Shown here piece by piece: positions 21,919 through 34,439 of a DNA stretch of 64,000 nt. Within the stretch, counting starts at the first letter, position 1. Each line of letters opens with the position of its first letter. The notes under the pieces were generated by a model, which had not been told where the DNA came from, searched no databases, and saw nothing but the letters and a program-made list of their open reading frames with translations. A program made the translations under genes and the position numbers. The stretch is from Sipunculus nudus. Taxonomy: Eukaryota > Annelida > Sipuncula > Golfingiida > Sipunculidae. The stretch lies in assembly GCA_026874595.1 (NCBI GenBank), contig CM049313.1, positions 67,138,659-67,202,658 of the forward strand. Direction: 5' to 3'.

Positions 21919-22880
21919 GCTAGTAAAGGACATTTTGTGTGTTAATGAATAATCATCAGTATATTAAGCAGCAATGTCAAGTGTTTCATGACGTTTCTCA
22001 TCAAGAAAGGTTTTAACATCTGCGTTAACACAGCGCTTGAATTCTTCAAGCAAAATCAACTGGCGCAAATTGTCATAATTTTTCATTACATTTTTAGAAC
22101 TACACCAGCGATCAAACAACTGCTCTTTTGTCCTAGCAAATTCGACTTTTCGCTTTTCCATTTTCTGAATTTCTGTCGGTAAACCTTCTGAACTAACTCA
22201 TAACCTTTTAGGATTAACCGTTTTACCAGGTCATTGTCAGCAGCAGCTTCTCCTGAAAGCTCTGTATAGATTTCTCTGGCCATGCAAAATCAATACACTT
22301 TATAACAGCATAGTCCAATTTTGAATTTTCAGCTACTTTCTCAAAGTGTAAGAAATATTTATCAACCTCTTTTTCTTGACAAGGTGGGACAAGTCTAATG
22401 TGTTAAGTAACATCAAAACTGTGAGTTGTGGCAGCACGTAGACTATGTTCTAGTTTAAGTCTTTCTAATTCCAATCATTTTAACTCAATTTCTTTTCTTT
22501 TTTATAGTCTTTCTTTTTCTAACCTTTCATGTTCATCTCTCTATTCTCTTGGTTTTTCTAATTCTTACTGTTTTAACCTTTCATGTTCTTCCCCCTCTAA
22601 CCGTTTTAATGTCAGCTTATGTTGCATTTCTAACTCTTTTATTTCCAACTGCATAGCAAGGCTGTCATTTTTTTTATGTTTCCAATCTCTTCCTCTCTCC
22701 AATTATACCTTTGCTAACTAGATCCTGCATGATTTTAGCAATGATATCAGGCTTTCTCAATGCCCTTTTCCGACTTAGCCCTAAGTGTTGTCCCAAACGC
22801 GACAACTGTTCCTTTGTCAACTGTTAAAGTTTATCAAGGTCGGGATCGTCAACACAAGTCTCAGGTTTTAAATCCACCAT

Positions 22881-23047
22881 GTTAATATGTTAAAACAAAA
22901 AAAAACACCACTGAGATAAATCCTGTTAACAATGCATTGTAAACAATATGTAATCTTGTAAACAATGTATGATAGAACAATGTGTCCAGGTCATGACCCA
23001 ATCCATTTTAAAAACTAATAAGCCATCCAGACGAGCGCCAAATTTTA
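22881..23047 (-). other. Gypsy 5' leader with primer-site-like sequence
   Basis: Immediately after the LTR on the minus strand is TAAAATTTGGCGCTCGTC. TGGCGCTCGTC could be the primer-binding site since it starts with TGG, the complement of a tRNA CCA end. The matching tRNA cannot be named from sequence alone. The gag start codon lies about 150 bp further on. Confidence 0.5.
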
Positions 23048-23890
23048 TTTAACGGAACCTAATATCAACAGATCACATATGCGTGATGAACATAAACTTC
23101 GTCATGGAGATAAAAAACAATCAGATTCTGTAACACTAAGCAGAGTGAAATGTCTAGGGGAATGGATAAAGAAGTCAGTGTTTTTTTTTGTTTGTTTACA
23201 AATAACTAAAATTTATTCTTAAAACAACCTTAACATTGCAATACACTAAATTAAGTCAATTACACTGTACAACAACAGTATAACAGCAAATCAATATAAT
23301 CACACAGCCTAATAAACAAAGTGCACAGTACCTGGATACTACCACTATCACAGCTACAAGTTCTTTAAAATGTATAAGCCGGATGAATAGAAAAGAATAA
23401 CAGTCCAAAGTAATATTCTTGCAACAATCCCGAAAAAAAACTGAAGACCAAAAAATTTTCATCACAAATCCAGAAGAAAATCTATAATTGCCGCACTTAT
23501 CGGAATAGGTCCCACAAAATGACTTACACGCTTCTGTGTATATATATCTGCAATATTCTCTCACCTCTCTGCCGGCTTTAAAACACAGCCTCTTTATATA
23601 ACTTTTCACCTCAAGCCGAGAACTTTCCATTTCTCAAACAATCTAAAGAACCTAACATAATAAACACACTCAAAGAACAAACTAGAACAAAGAACGCTGT
23701 GTATCTACACGCAAAGGTTCAACATATGCGGATTAAACCGAGCCTGCAACAACCGGCCAGGTAAGGCCGCTACAACACGAGCTACGCGTGGCACACGAAC
23801 CAAATGTCAATAACGCATGGAGCACCCCTGAGCACAATAAAAGAAACACATTCAAGACCGCTGCTCACAATAAAAAGGGCACCTGTAACA
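23048..23890 (-). mobile_element. 5' LTR of the Gypsy remnant, minus strand
   Basis: Starts TGTTACAGGTGCCC at 23890 and ends with TTAGGTTCCGTTAAA near 23048, where complete copies have TTCCGTAACA or TTCCGTGACA. About 843 bp. Closely resembles 32702-33551 along its whole length. Its position just upstream of gag makes it the element's own 5' LTR. Confidence 0.85.
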
Positions 23891-24416
23891 AAAGCCTTCA
23901 AACATCTCTGCAATACAAGTCTGATCTAACACCAACAATACTTGTGTTCTTTTATGCCATACAAAAGCTCTCAATGTATATATCTGTATTGATATCCAGT
24001 TATCTATCTAAATTTATCTAAATCTTATTTTAAGAAAGTGTCGACAATGTCTTCTTTATAGTTATATCAAGGGCACCGCTGCGTGTAAAACCATTATGAG
24101 AGTGTGTTCTCGATTTTTATTACAAAGTTATGGACGCCCTCTTGTGTAAAGCTGTCGCTTTTATATCAGTTTTGTCTGATAAACATCCCAAGTTACTAGA
24201 GTACAACGTCATATAGGTCTTCATGAACCTGATAAACAATAGTGACGAATAGAGTGCTGTAGTTTTTGTTACCGTACTATATTTGGTGAGCCATAAATCT
24301 TTCACAGTACTTGAATGTAGCAGAAAAGGAAGCACCTTTCGAATATTTATACTTCCGAAAGCACATTTTGAATAAACAATTCTTAACACTGGACGGCGTA
24401 TAAAACATGAAGGTCC

Positions 24417-24472
<56 letters not shown>

Positions 24473-24983
24473 TATGTGCAGAAAGTACATATCAAATAAA
24501 ATCAAAAGTACCTGAATAATTATTTTAATTTCTAAATTTACTTCAGCTTATACTTTGTTTTTGAAATGGATATATAAATGGAAGCGTTTTGGTTAGACAT
24601 ATTAAACATACACATTTGTGCCGCTCTAAAATTAAAAATTAAAATCCTTACTAAGGTTCTTCAATGCTGCAAACAAATTTTATTTTATTTTTACAAAATA
24701 TATATATCGATACATGAAAATGAATTATACTGCCGACCACCCGCTGTATATGTAAGAAAGGACCTGTTTTAAAACTTGTCTCTTTACATGAAATCAAGTC
24801 GTGATCCTTATATGTTGTCAATGATGCTCTTGTTCTGTTTATGACGCCTGTATAAGCTGCAGTAATTTGAGAAATTAATAACATCCTTGTTTTGCATTTA
24901 TATTTAAGGTTATTATAAACGGGAAGAAATTATCTTTACAATAAATTCCAGGGTTTGTTCACCAATCTTCTTCTATATAATTA
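23891..24983. other. Unassigned, with a TA array
   Basis: Nothing recognised apart from the (TA)n run at 24418-24472. Confidence 0.4.
24418..24472. repeat. (TA)n microsatellite
   Basis: About 55 bp of alternating T and A, then ACATATAATATG. Confidence 0.9.
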
Positions 24984-27476
24984 ACTAGCTGATAAGCCCG
25001 GTATACCGGGCTTTTTACCGGGGTTGGGGATAGGTATTAATTGAGAGGATTTTTGGGTCCTTTTTATTCAAGAATTCAAAGAAAATATATATTTTCGGTT
25101 GTTTGGCATGACTGTAGTTAACTGACGCACCTCTCTGGGGCACAACACTTCTGTGAACAACGAACGTTTTTATGTCCAGCTGCTTGTATCTTAATTTTGC
25201 CACTTATTTTTATCTGCATCTTACTTCTTCATTACATGAATCCTAAACATCATACCGTCCATATACACTTATAACCTCGTCGAGACACTGCGTGAGTGAT
25301 CCTACAGTCGCTTCAGAAATTCATACACCGGTACGTTGACCTTAACGACCTGGTCAGTGGTGATGTTTACATTATTTTCGAACCGGAATGGGACGCTGGG
25401 ACACTCCGGTTTTCGATGGTCTTTGACTGGTTACTATTTTTGGACGTTTAATGTACAGGTTAATGTGAGGAAGACATTAATTCAACATAGCTTCACTTAA
25501 CCTCTAATTTAATTGGAGTAAGAAGGCATGAAAGATGAATTAAATGTACGTTTTAAGGCAAGGAATCTGTTCCTGAAGTAAGAAACGGAAATATGCATAC
25601 CTCGTTGGTAGCAGAAGCGGACCCAAGGGGAGTGCAGGGGGTTGGTCCCCCTTTTCAGTTTCAACCTTTTTTAATCGTAAGAGTCCAAGTTTTAGGCCTG
25701 AAACTTTCGGCCTCAACCCAACCTAAATGGGGAAAATGGGGACCTTGTATTAGGTTTTGTGTTTAATCCTCTTGGGTTGAACCCCTCCTTTTTGTAAAGC
25801 GAGCCAGAGTCATGTGTTTTTCACATTGACTGACCACACACATGGACCAGAGCATTTGTCAAATGTCAGCCAGAACATGCATAAATCCGTCACTGAAAGC
25901 AAGGTTATTCATATACACGGGAGTCCTTAAATCGACCTTATTCTGGGCTTGAGGTGACCACAAAGAAAATCCGGTCTTTGTCGAAGGCAGTTCGGCTGTT
26001 TTCGCCGCTCATATAAGAAAACACGCAAAAATCACTCAAAGTGATGTGTACATTAAAACTTATTCATTCTAATATCGGCTATGTCACCGAGGGAACAGTA
26101 ACCTTTAAAATGAGGTATAGGACAGTATCATACGCAACGCGGTTTCAGAGAACATTGCGAACACAGGTGGACCGAATTCCTTTTATAAGTATCAGATACG
26201 GAGTTGGTTTTTTTCTAGACCACGGTTTATACCTGCTTCCGTTCTGATTTGACTCTCCAAATTCGGAAGACGTATTGGTGATGTGCTCTTCTAGAACAAG
26301 TTTCTTTTATTTTACGGAATTATGCCCATTTAAGCTGAATTATTAATAATTTCAATATTTCCCCATTAGGTACCCCTATTTCTTTTGTACTGCAAGGTCC
26401 CCCACTCATGTAAAACATTTTCAGGGGGCGCCTCGGGGTTTTCACTGACCTGTTTAGACCGTGGCCAAAGCGCTTGTCCTACCCAATAGGCATTTACGTG
26501 CAATACGCGGTCACGCGGGTTCACTATAATCCCAAAAGATCCCCCATATCCATTGTAATGCCTCTAAAGGAATTTTCTCTCTCAAAAGAAAGTAAAGGTT
26601 TTTAATCCAAAGACCACATGACTCTGCTTTCAATGCGAGGACTTTTCAGTTTGGTTAACACTGGGCACTGTGACCACCGTTTGACAATTTTTTATGGGTT
26701 ACAGATATGTTGATTTTAATACATTCAAAAATATCTTTCAATGATAACAATAGTATCAAAAATTCGGCCAAGTCATGTGTTTTATAATTTTTTTTTAAAA
26801 AAGAAGCCCAACAACTTAATTATCATTCGGGTAGTGTGTGGGTTGGGTCTGGAGGTGGGGTTTAACATATATTTGTTAAGATCCGTTGTCTGTAGGGACG
26901 GTAAAGCATGAAAAAAATCACCAGTACATCTTTGAATTGATAACTAACTAGAATCTGTAGTCAAGGCGTACAGACCTCCACCAGAATCTCCTTTATTGTC
27001 AGTCACGTGTTTACGTGTATATGCGTTTCGTGTGTGAACACTGTCATTCTCTAGTAACACGAGTTCACACTCTTTCACACTTATTCACACTGGCAGCTAA
27101 ACGGTTCGCGTACAAGAGACTTCAACTACATATGCATGTGTATACAAACAACGCATGTGTCTGTTAACATGCCTTAGACTATACCCTCAACTGACTTCAC
27201 TGAATAATCATCGTTTTTTCACGATGTCGCCTGGACTAATACAAAGCATCTTTCAAAAATTTATTTATTTTTTGTGATGGAATAGAATAATTTGTCTGAA
27301 TATATTGACACTTTGGGGGAATTCTAGCAGAAGTAATCTTTATATCATATACGTAAAAACATGACAAAAATTCCTGCAAAAACCTTAGGACTAAAACATG
27401 CGTCGTTTGTCCCTATCAGCTCATTACAAAAATATGCATCAGATAGAGCCTTGGATTTTCCACGGGTGCAGCTAGT
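24984..27476. mobile_element. Candidate 2.5-kb element with short inverted ends
   Basis: Left end ACTAGCTGATAAGCCCGG (24984 on); right end ...CACGGGTGCAGCTAGT, which read inward is ACTAGCTGCACCCGTGG. The shared inverted core is the 8 bases ACTAGCTG, followed in both by a CCCG word. The left end also holds a perfect 20-bp palindrome. The interior has no recognised coding region. Eight-base ends can arise by chance at this distance, so this is a candidate only; sequences starting TAGCTGATAAGCCCGG are familiar to me as repeat borders. Confidence 0.35.
24994..25013. repeat. 20-bp perfect palindrome followed by T run
   Basis: AAGCCCGGTATACCGGGCTT equals its own reverse complement; TTT continues to 25015. 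As RNA it would be a GC-rich hairpin with a U tail, the form of a Pol III stop or a transposon-end hairpin. Confidence 0.8.
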
Positions 27477-28039
27477 ATTTTTTAAAATATAGATATTTGT
27501 ATAAGAAAGGGTCGATCTTCATTAATTGGCATGCATTTAAAGTCCTCATCAATTTTTTTATTGGCGTAAAATTCCACATTTCGGTACTAGCACTGTAGGT
27601 TATCAGTTTATGACCTAAATGCCGGTGTGTTTAAATGATTGCGCAAACAAGATACGATCCATTTTACAAGTTTATTTTTACGGTAACATGATTAATAACA
27701 GAAAGGGCTCATGCGCCGGAGTGTTAATAATCAACAATGGGAAACATGTACTTGATTACACTTAAATCTACCCCCCCCCCCCCCTTGATTATATAACTAT
27801 AACCTTCTTTGAGCGGTGACTCTGTTTAAGTTTCCTGCAGAGTAAGTTAGGCCTACTGTTCAATGATATTACCACAGAGAATCCGTCATTTCTAACTCGG
27901 ACTAAGATATATATTTATCTTTTGAAAACAAAATTATGGAAAAGTAATCGGAAAACCTAGTCTGAGAATAGCTGGGGGATTACTGATAAAACAAGTCTTT
28001 AAAAATGAGTTGATAATAAAACGGCATCATAATAAAATA
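27477..28039. other. Unassigned, with a C14 tract
   Basis: A run of 14 C at 27771-27784; otherwise nothing recognised. Confidence 0.4.
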
Positions 28040-28262
28040 TGACTAGAAGAGCACTCGGAGAGCACAGATCACCGCCAAGGCAGCTCATTGCGCTGATACG
28101 GCTTTGTCAGAAATGCAGCATTATCCTTAAAAAATCCTGGATCCATTTGGTAATCCGATTCACCCCCACACTTTGATTAATGATTCCCTGTATCTTTACC
28201 GAGCTATCCTCAAAATTTCATCAACATCCGTTTATAACTTTATGAGTTATGTTTCTAATAGA
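28040..28262 (+). repeat. Dispersed repeat starting ACTAGAAGAGCACTCGGAGA
   Basis: The segment GAGCACTCGGAGAGCACAGA, then TCACCGCCAAGG, and later AAATTTCATCAACATCCGTT, has the layout of a noncoding repeat widely seen in invertebrate genomes, as I remember it. There is no second copy in this window, so the call rests on recognition. Confidence 0.45.
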
Positions 28263-29254
28263 CAGAAAAGAATAAAACTGCCTTTGTTGTTGAGAACATG
28301 AACTCTCCAGATGAAGAGAGAAAAAATCTGCAGTTTTTTTTAAAGAATTTTACATTCATCAGGATGAAAATATAATAATTGGAGGAAACTGAAATATAGT
28401 TCTAACATGTTATGAATTATATAAATTGCATACTTACTTTCGAAAAGTTTTAAAATATAGATTTCAGATAGAAACAATTCAATATTCAAAAGGTAAATGC
28501 AGAGATAAACGATTGAAATAATTATGCTTAATGAAATATTATCATATTAACCAACGATTTGATATTTTCGGAGTACACCTGCACTCCAGTGTCCGTACAG
28601 TTGTTTCACAATTGTAAAACCGATTACATGTTCAAAGGCTCATAACCAACTTTATATTCTGACGATGTCTCAAGAAGATTGATTGAGGTGCTTGGATGAA
28701 TATCCCAGGGCTGTAGTGAGTAGGACATGATTACCCTCGTGGCCCGGTGGACTGCACGTGTGAGCCAGACTCCACGGTGGACCGAAACATGTCTCAGTAG
28801 GGCCTCGGCAAACTTCCTCGGACGTATTCTAACCAAATCTGTGACCTTCAAGGCAGAACCTCGAAATTGATGAAATGTAACACCAAATCAATCTTTCAAA
28901 CTTATCACCCCGTGGAGATAGAGAGGGACTTGGCCTTAACAGCTCCGTGAGATGAATCCATTCTGCAGGAAACCGGCGGTTAGATACCAGCTTATAGTTA
29001 GCATCTCTACGTCACTGGATGTGCTTCCATGAAGAATCTACCGAAATCGACTTAATCTGATTTCATTATGAATATTTTTTCTTAATTGTTGCGCCCCATT
29101 ACCATCTTGGTGGTAATACAGACATTATCCTAACGTCACCTTATGTTGTTAATGAGATTCCAGGCCTACCCCACTGCCTGAAAATATTCAGCCTGAAAGT
29201 TTTTTGATGCATTTGCTTTCGTAAAATTGTCATTCTGGCAGATTTGCGATGCGA
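28263..29254. other. Unassigned
   Basis: A 75-codon minus-strand frame (28851-28624) looks less repetitive than most but matches nothing I know and has no clear splice context; I do not call it a gene. Confidence 0.4.
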
Positions 29255-29758
29255 ATTTTTAGTCGGGCATGTAGAGTTAGGACTCGAGTCTGGACTTGCA
29301 CTGAAATCCGAACTCGAGTCCATTTTTTGAGGAAATCGCATTTTGACACCAGGGTGCTGAACTTGGACATGACGAGAATCAAGCCTACTCGATCTCAAGC
29401 CCAGTGGAGCTCTTTCAAATACTATGGGAACTAATATAAATGTGCGAACTGTTAATAGAATATAACAAAAAGGCTAGAAATTACCCAATAGCTCTTCATC
29501 GGGAGATGCATTTAACTACACATTCAAGGAAAAGCGTCTGTATAGATTAACATTCATGGTTATCTCATATTCTCCGTTTCAATTTATTGTATTATGAAGG
29601 GATACGATTGGAGTTGGACTCGGTTCCATCTGGCTCGGACTTGGACAGGTCGGGCTTGGACTTTAACCTCAAGTATTCGGACTTGAACTCGTGCTCGAGT
29701 GGCCTAGACTCAGACTCGCACTCCGACTCGAATAGTGTGGACTCTGACTACGTCACTG
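29255..29758 (-). mobile_element. hAT-like element rich in GAGTC, copy 2
   Basis: Minus strand starts CAGTGACGTAGTCAGAGTCC at 29758 and aligns with copy 1 at 15710 (CAGTGATGTAGTC), sharing GAGTGC, ACTCGAG, CAAGTCCGAAT and TCCAAGTCCGAG in order. The other end has the same word type in inverted sense (GGACTCGAGTCTGGACTTGC near 29279). About 500 bp, noncoding. Confidence 0.55.
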
Positions 29759-31394
29759 GTCGGGGACATAACGATCGCATCGGAACATGACGACCGTATG
29801 GGAACAAGAAGATCGTATAAAAACGCCAAAAAAAAAAGAAACATAAACATTTACAATGGTTATATTACGCCAGTAGTTCATTTTGACTGATTTACAGTGT
29901 TTTGTAGCAATACCAACCCGGGAACGTAGACATACATCTCCAGTTGTTCTGTTCGTTTGCTTTGTTTCTGTGTGTGAGTAAACACAGTCCACGTGTGTTT
30001 GTTTACCTTAATATGAATGTGTCCATTCATATGTCCGATTTTGTACATGAGTGACAACTCCAAAACAAGAGAACGTAAAGTAAGAAGAAACATGGTAGAA
30101 ATATCAGTTGGAAGCATGATAATTATTAATATGTGAAGTTGCATAGTATGGCTACCAGGTGGCGTGCGCGCTAATATTATAGTTTGTACCATTGATCGCG
30201 CCCATTGCAAGATTTTTTTTGGCATTCACTTTTTATATCAAAACATTGGCAGGCATCATAATATTTTGTAGGAGTTTATTTCTTGTAAATTTAACATATA
30301 TGTGAAGTGAAAAGGCTCCTTTAAGCAAATCGCGGTCGACAGGAATTCTGGTGTAATGGTTACACAGAAACAGGTACACATGTTACTCTTCTTTTTCTCA
30401 TCTTGTGCCCGCCAGTATAAATATGATATCAGGATGGGTACAAAAGCATATAAATGAATGAAATGATGCAAATCTGCAACAAAAAAATCGATTCATCAAT
30501 TCAGCGGACACTTCAATGGATTTATTTAATAAGCTACTGGTAGCTGCACTTAACAAATAAAATACTAACAAATGTTATTGTCGAAGATGTGCATACCAGT
30601 TAATAAATAATGTTATATGACGCTTCATTTCAAAAACAGTAATTTATATGCAGTTATAAAATAATTGGACGATTAGTTATAAATGTTTAAAATTAAATTG
30701 TATACACAAATTACGGTAATTATGACGATATTTCTGTTCACCCAACATTTGGCATTTAGAAGATATGACTAGATCACATATACTACCAATTTGGCAATTA
30801 GTGAAAGGTTTATTGCTTAGTTATATACACATAATTGAGAGCTAAGGCCTCATTTGTAACAAACCCAAAATGAAAAATGATATTTATTGAATCAATTTGG
30901 AAACGTATGGACTCAAATAGATCTTGGTTTCAATTGTTTCCCGAAGCCACAAATTGTTGTTATATATAAACCAAAGACAGTAGTCTAGCTAGACCGCACA
31001 TAAAACAAATATGTGAGGAGTCTGACCATAACAAGTTGCGTCACTATTCTTGTTCAGTCAAAAAATGGCGTCTGCGAATTCTAGGGTAAACGCTTCAGTC
31101 TAACCGATCCTCCGAGGCGGCAGGAAGCCTATTTTCCCTCCTGTCGCATCTATCTATTTATTATGACTAGTTTATTGTTCATGTCATCTTAAGCGCACGA
31201 GGCGTTACGAAACACCAAGTGTGTCATTTTCAAGTTACGTATAACCCTGGGGCTCCAAGTCACCATTTACATTTATTTAAGTAGTCCATAGTCACGTTCA
31301 AAAGTATCCATAAAATTAAAAGTAACGTTATTTCGTGTTATGGATAAACTATAAATATTTTACATTTTTTCCCCAGATCATCTACATGAAAACA
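29759..31394. other. Unassigned AT-rich DNA
   Basis: No recognised gene or repeat. Confidence 0.4.
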
Positions 31395-31690
31395 AAATTG
31401 CGAAAAAAATGAATGGTATGGTTCTCAGGCACCGCTCGTGTCAATTTTAACCCCCCCCCCCCCCCGCCCCCATCAAAAATATTTATTTTAAATTTTATCT
31501 TTCAAGAAGATAACATAATACAATTTATGTAGTGCACTTACCTGTTTAGCAAAATGTTATTTTCATGCTTTTACTATATCATGTGAAATTTTTATCGAAA
31601 CATACAAAAAAAGGTCAAACATAAAATACCGCCCGCCCGCACTGAAAAAAAGTGCCTGAGAACCAAACCTTTTTTTTTATTATTTTGGCC
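31395..31690 (+). mobile_element. MITE family GGTATGGTTCTCAGG, copy 2
   Basis: GGTATGGTTCTCAGGCACCG at 31415 and the inverted AGTGCCTGAGAACCAAACC near the right end, then TTATTATTTTGGCC to 31690. A run of C (31451-31465) replaces part of the left subterminal region, which in copy 1 reads TTTTAAACCCCTGC. This suggests C-tract growth inside the element. Confidence 0.75.
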
Positions 31691-32701
31691 TAAGCGAGTG
31701 AGGTCCGTGTAAGATCAAAGAAATTCAGTCGCGGTTTGAAATGAAACATTCATAGTGTCGGCGCAGATTGTGACTCGGGCTGAAACGTACATGATAACTT
31801 ATTATGCATTGTGGATATCAGAGACCGTACCGCCACTTGATAAGTTTCGATTAAAGAAGAGATTATTATAGGACAACATGATATGGCACGGAGTAAGGTC
31901 AGTCCTCTCTCGTTATCGTGCATGGAGCTCCGAACTTCATGGAAGGGAAAATGTCAAAGCGCTCCTTCCCACATTGTCTATAAGAGTTTAATTATCGCAA
32001 GAAATGTTAAATTCAAATGGCGGAAATCCACAAGCTTCGTTTTAGGTAATTTGATTAGGTAACTTGCCTGCTATGTCTCCAAGGGAGAAAAAGTGAAACT
32101 ATAAAATGTAAAATTTTTCACAGTATACTGAGTATTCATCATTTCTTTTTAAGACCACAAACACGAATTCGTTATATTAAAGACAAAGACCAGGTAGAAG
32201 AGGACTTAACCCGACGATCGCCGTCCATGCATTACTAAATCTCGCAATGGAGAGAAGACGTGTCAGGTTGGTATACCGGCTGCATGAACCCATGGCAATT
32301 AAAAGACAACATATACTTCCTTCGAGAAGGGTCTGAAGACTTCTCTTTTCAAACATTACCGTGAAGCGCATTGAAATAAAATATGTAATTCTCGCTTTTA
32401 AATGGTACTGAACATACATACATACATACACACATACATAATCCAAGACAACAAATATACATAAGAAATACAAAATACAAACATATTCGCTCCCATTTTG
32501 TACTGTCGTGATTCGTACCCATAGGACAGTAAATCATGCTTTAAACTATGCAGGTTATACATTCGCGTTGTTTCAACAAAACGGCACTCAAAGGACCCAT
32601 CTTGGAGAGAGTTGTCTTATTTATAATATATATTATATCCCGAGAAAGGCCGACAGTAGACTTGACTGGGCCTCTGGGTGTTTTAGAGTAAGGACTAGTG
32701 T
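31691..32701. other. Unassigned, with a short CATA repeat
   Basis: ACATACATACATACATAC at about 32412 is a small microsatellite; nothing else recognised. Confidence 0.4.
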
Positions 32702-33551
32702 TGTCACGGAACCTAATATCATAGGATCACGTATGCGTGATGAATAAAATTCCGAATAAAGATAAAAAAATCAGATTCTGTAACACTAGGCAGCGTGAAA
32801 TGTCTAGGGGAATGAATAAATAAGTCAGTGTTTTTTGTTAACAAATAACTATAATTTATTCTTAAAACAACCCTAACATTACAATACACTAAATCAATAC
32901 AATTACACAGTACAACAACAGTATAACACCAAATCAATATAATCACACAGCCTTATAAACAAAGTGCACAGTACCTGGATACCACCACTGTCACAGCGAA
33001 AAGTTCTTTAAAATGTATAAGCCGGACGAACAGTTCACACAAATTCTCTCGGAGAATAACAGTCCAATGTAAAGCACTTGTAACAGTCCCGAAAGTAAAC
33101 TGATGACCAAATAAGATTCGTCACAAATCCAAAAGAAAATCTGAAGAAAATCTATATTTGCTGCAATTGTCGGAATAGGTCCCACAAACTGACATACACG
33201 TTTCTGTGTCCGCTGGAATATTCTCTCACCTCTCTCTCGGCTCCAAAACACAGCCCCCTATTTATAACTTCTCGTCTCAAGCCGAGAATTTACCATTTCT
33301 CGAACAATCTAAAGCATCTAACACAGTAAACACGTACAAAGAACATACTAGAACAAAGATCGCTGTGTATCTAGGGTTCAACCGATGCGGATAAAATCGA
33401 GCCTGCAACATCCGGCCAGGCGAGGCCGCTATAACATGTGCTACGCGTGGCACACGAACCAAATGTCAACAACGCATGGAGCACCCCTACGCACAACAAA
33501 AGTAACACATGCAAGACCGCTGCACACAATAAAAAGGGCACCTGTAACATT
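32702..33551 (-). mobile_element. Solo LTR, TGTTACA family, minus strand
   Basis: Starts TGTTACAGGTGCCC at 33551 and ends TTAGGTTCCGTGACA at 32702, 850 bp. It has the TATA word TATAAATAG on the minus strand (33266-33258). It matches the 5' LTR at 23048-23890 nearly throughout, including TGTTACA-like sequence near 32785 that might be mistaken for the LTR end. The flanking four bases GTGT and TTGT are similar but not identical, so a target duplication is not proven. No internal region on either side. Confidence 0.8.
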
Positions 33552-33934
33552 GTGCATGGGCTATTTTGATGTATGGCGGCGCGGATAAGCACGGGTAAGG
33601 GCCCCAGGTACCAATAATTTGACTCATATACCCACTTTATCCCATCCTGATGCGACCGTCTGGTTCTTGTGGTATCAAAACGAGGCGGTGCAGCAGTATG
33701 ATCGCGCGTTGCATCCTGGATCTCGGGGGCTGTGTGGAAGAATAGAAAACACGTTGAAGCCCAACTTGGTTTAGCCCAAACAAGACCGTTTATCTCTACC
33801 ATTAGTTTATAAGCTGACAGTTTGGCCAGTGTCGTCTATTTATCTTTTAAGGTGGGGGGATTACTCGCAGATAAATATACACACATACACCCACAACCTA
33901 CACGATAGCCATCACACATACGCAAATATATATA

Positions 33935-33981
<47 letters not shown>

Positions 33982-34439
33982 TTTTCTTACGCCTGTATGA
34001 CACATTTCAAATATGTAAAATATATACTTAGTCATATTTAAAACGATACAATATAATATTTCACAGTTTACTTTAAACTGAAGTCTATAAATCTATAAAT
34101 TTATTGATATATTTCCCTTGCACTCTAAAAAGCGGGAGGGGGATGATTAATTGGACCCCCCCCCCCCCCCCCCGAAAAAAAACTTGCCAAAAAACAGGGG
34201 TAGGGGCTTATTGACGCCTCTGATTAAGGCGATGTTCCTTCCTGATTTAAAAAAAAAAATTAATCTCTAATTTAAGGGGATATTGAACATTTATTTTTCA
34301 GCGTTTATATTTTCATATAAATCAAATCTGATCTTTCAAAACACACTGATGAATCGCACAATGGTTCGTGGATTTGAGCGTGCTCCAAAAAAGCGCCATC
34401 CCGCTCTATACTTTACCAATAACGTCCCTTGTTTCCAAA
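33552..34439. other. Unassigned, with TA array and C18 tract
   Basis: (TA)n at 33926-33980 and 18 C at 34156-34173. No gene recognised. Confidence 0.45.
33926..33980. repeat. (TA)n microsatellite
   Basis: About 55 bp with one ATTTA interruption. Confidence 0.9.

Larger units (their letters stand above)
18890..22880 (-). pseudogene. gag: Ty3/Gypsy gag remnant, split by a LINE
   Basis: A start codon at 22880-22878 opens MVDLKPETCVDDPDLDKL, then a stop, then QLTKEQLSRLGQHLGLSRK, a short helical region common at the N-terminus of such gags. A Lys/Glu-rich coiled segment (about 22720-22430) with several stops and RLVPPCQEKEVDKYFLHFEK (about 22400-22340) follow. After a frameshift come MAREIYTELSGEAAADNDLV (22283 on), FARTKEQLFDRWCSS and LRQLILLEEFKRCVNADVKT (about 22145-22015), and DDYSLTHKMSF. 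The LINE interrupts next. Past it the frame resumes and reaches a CCHC zinc knuckle at 19343-19302 and a linker with repeated DSCEE words (19170-18950). The gag would form the particle and bind RNA. Stops and frameshifts throughout show it is long inactive. Flanked on its 5' side by the LTR at 23048-23890. Confidence 0.8.

Noticed and set aside
22428-22721. Serine/asparagine-rich plus-strand frame
   Set aside because: Antisense of the Lys/Glu-rich coiled part of gag.
28624-28851. 75-codon minus-strand frame as a host exon
   Set aside because: No known domain, no clear splice signals in context, and single-copy evidence cannot be assessed here.
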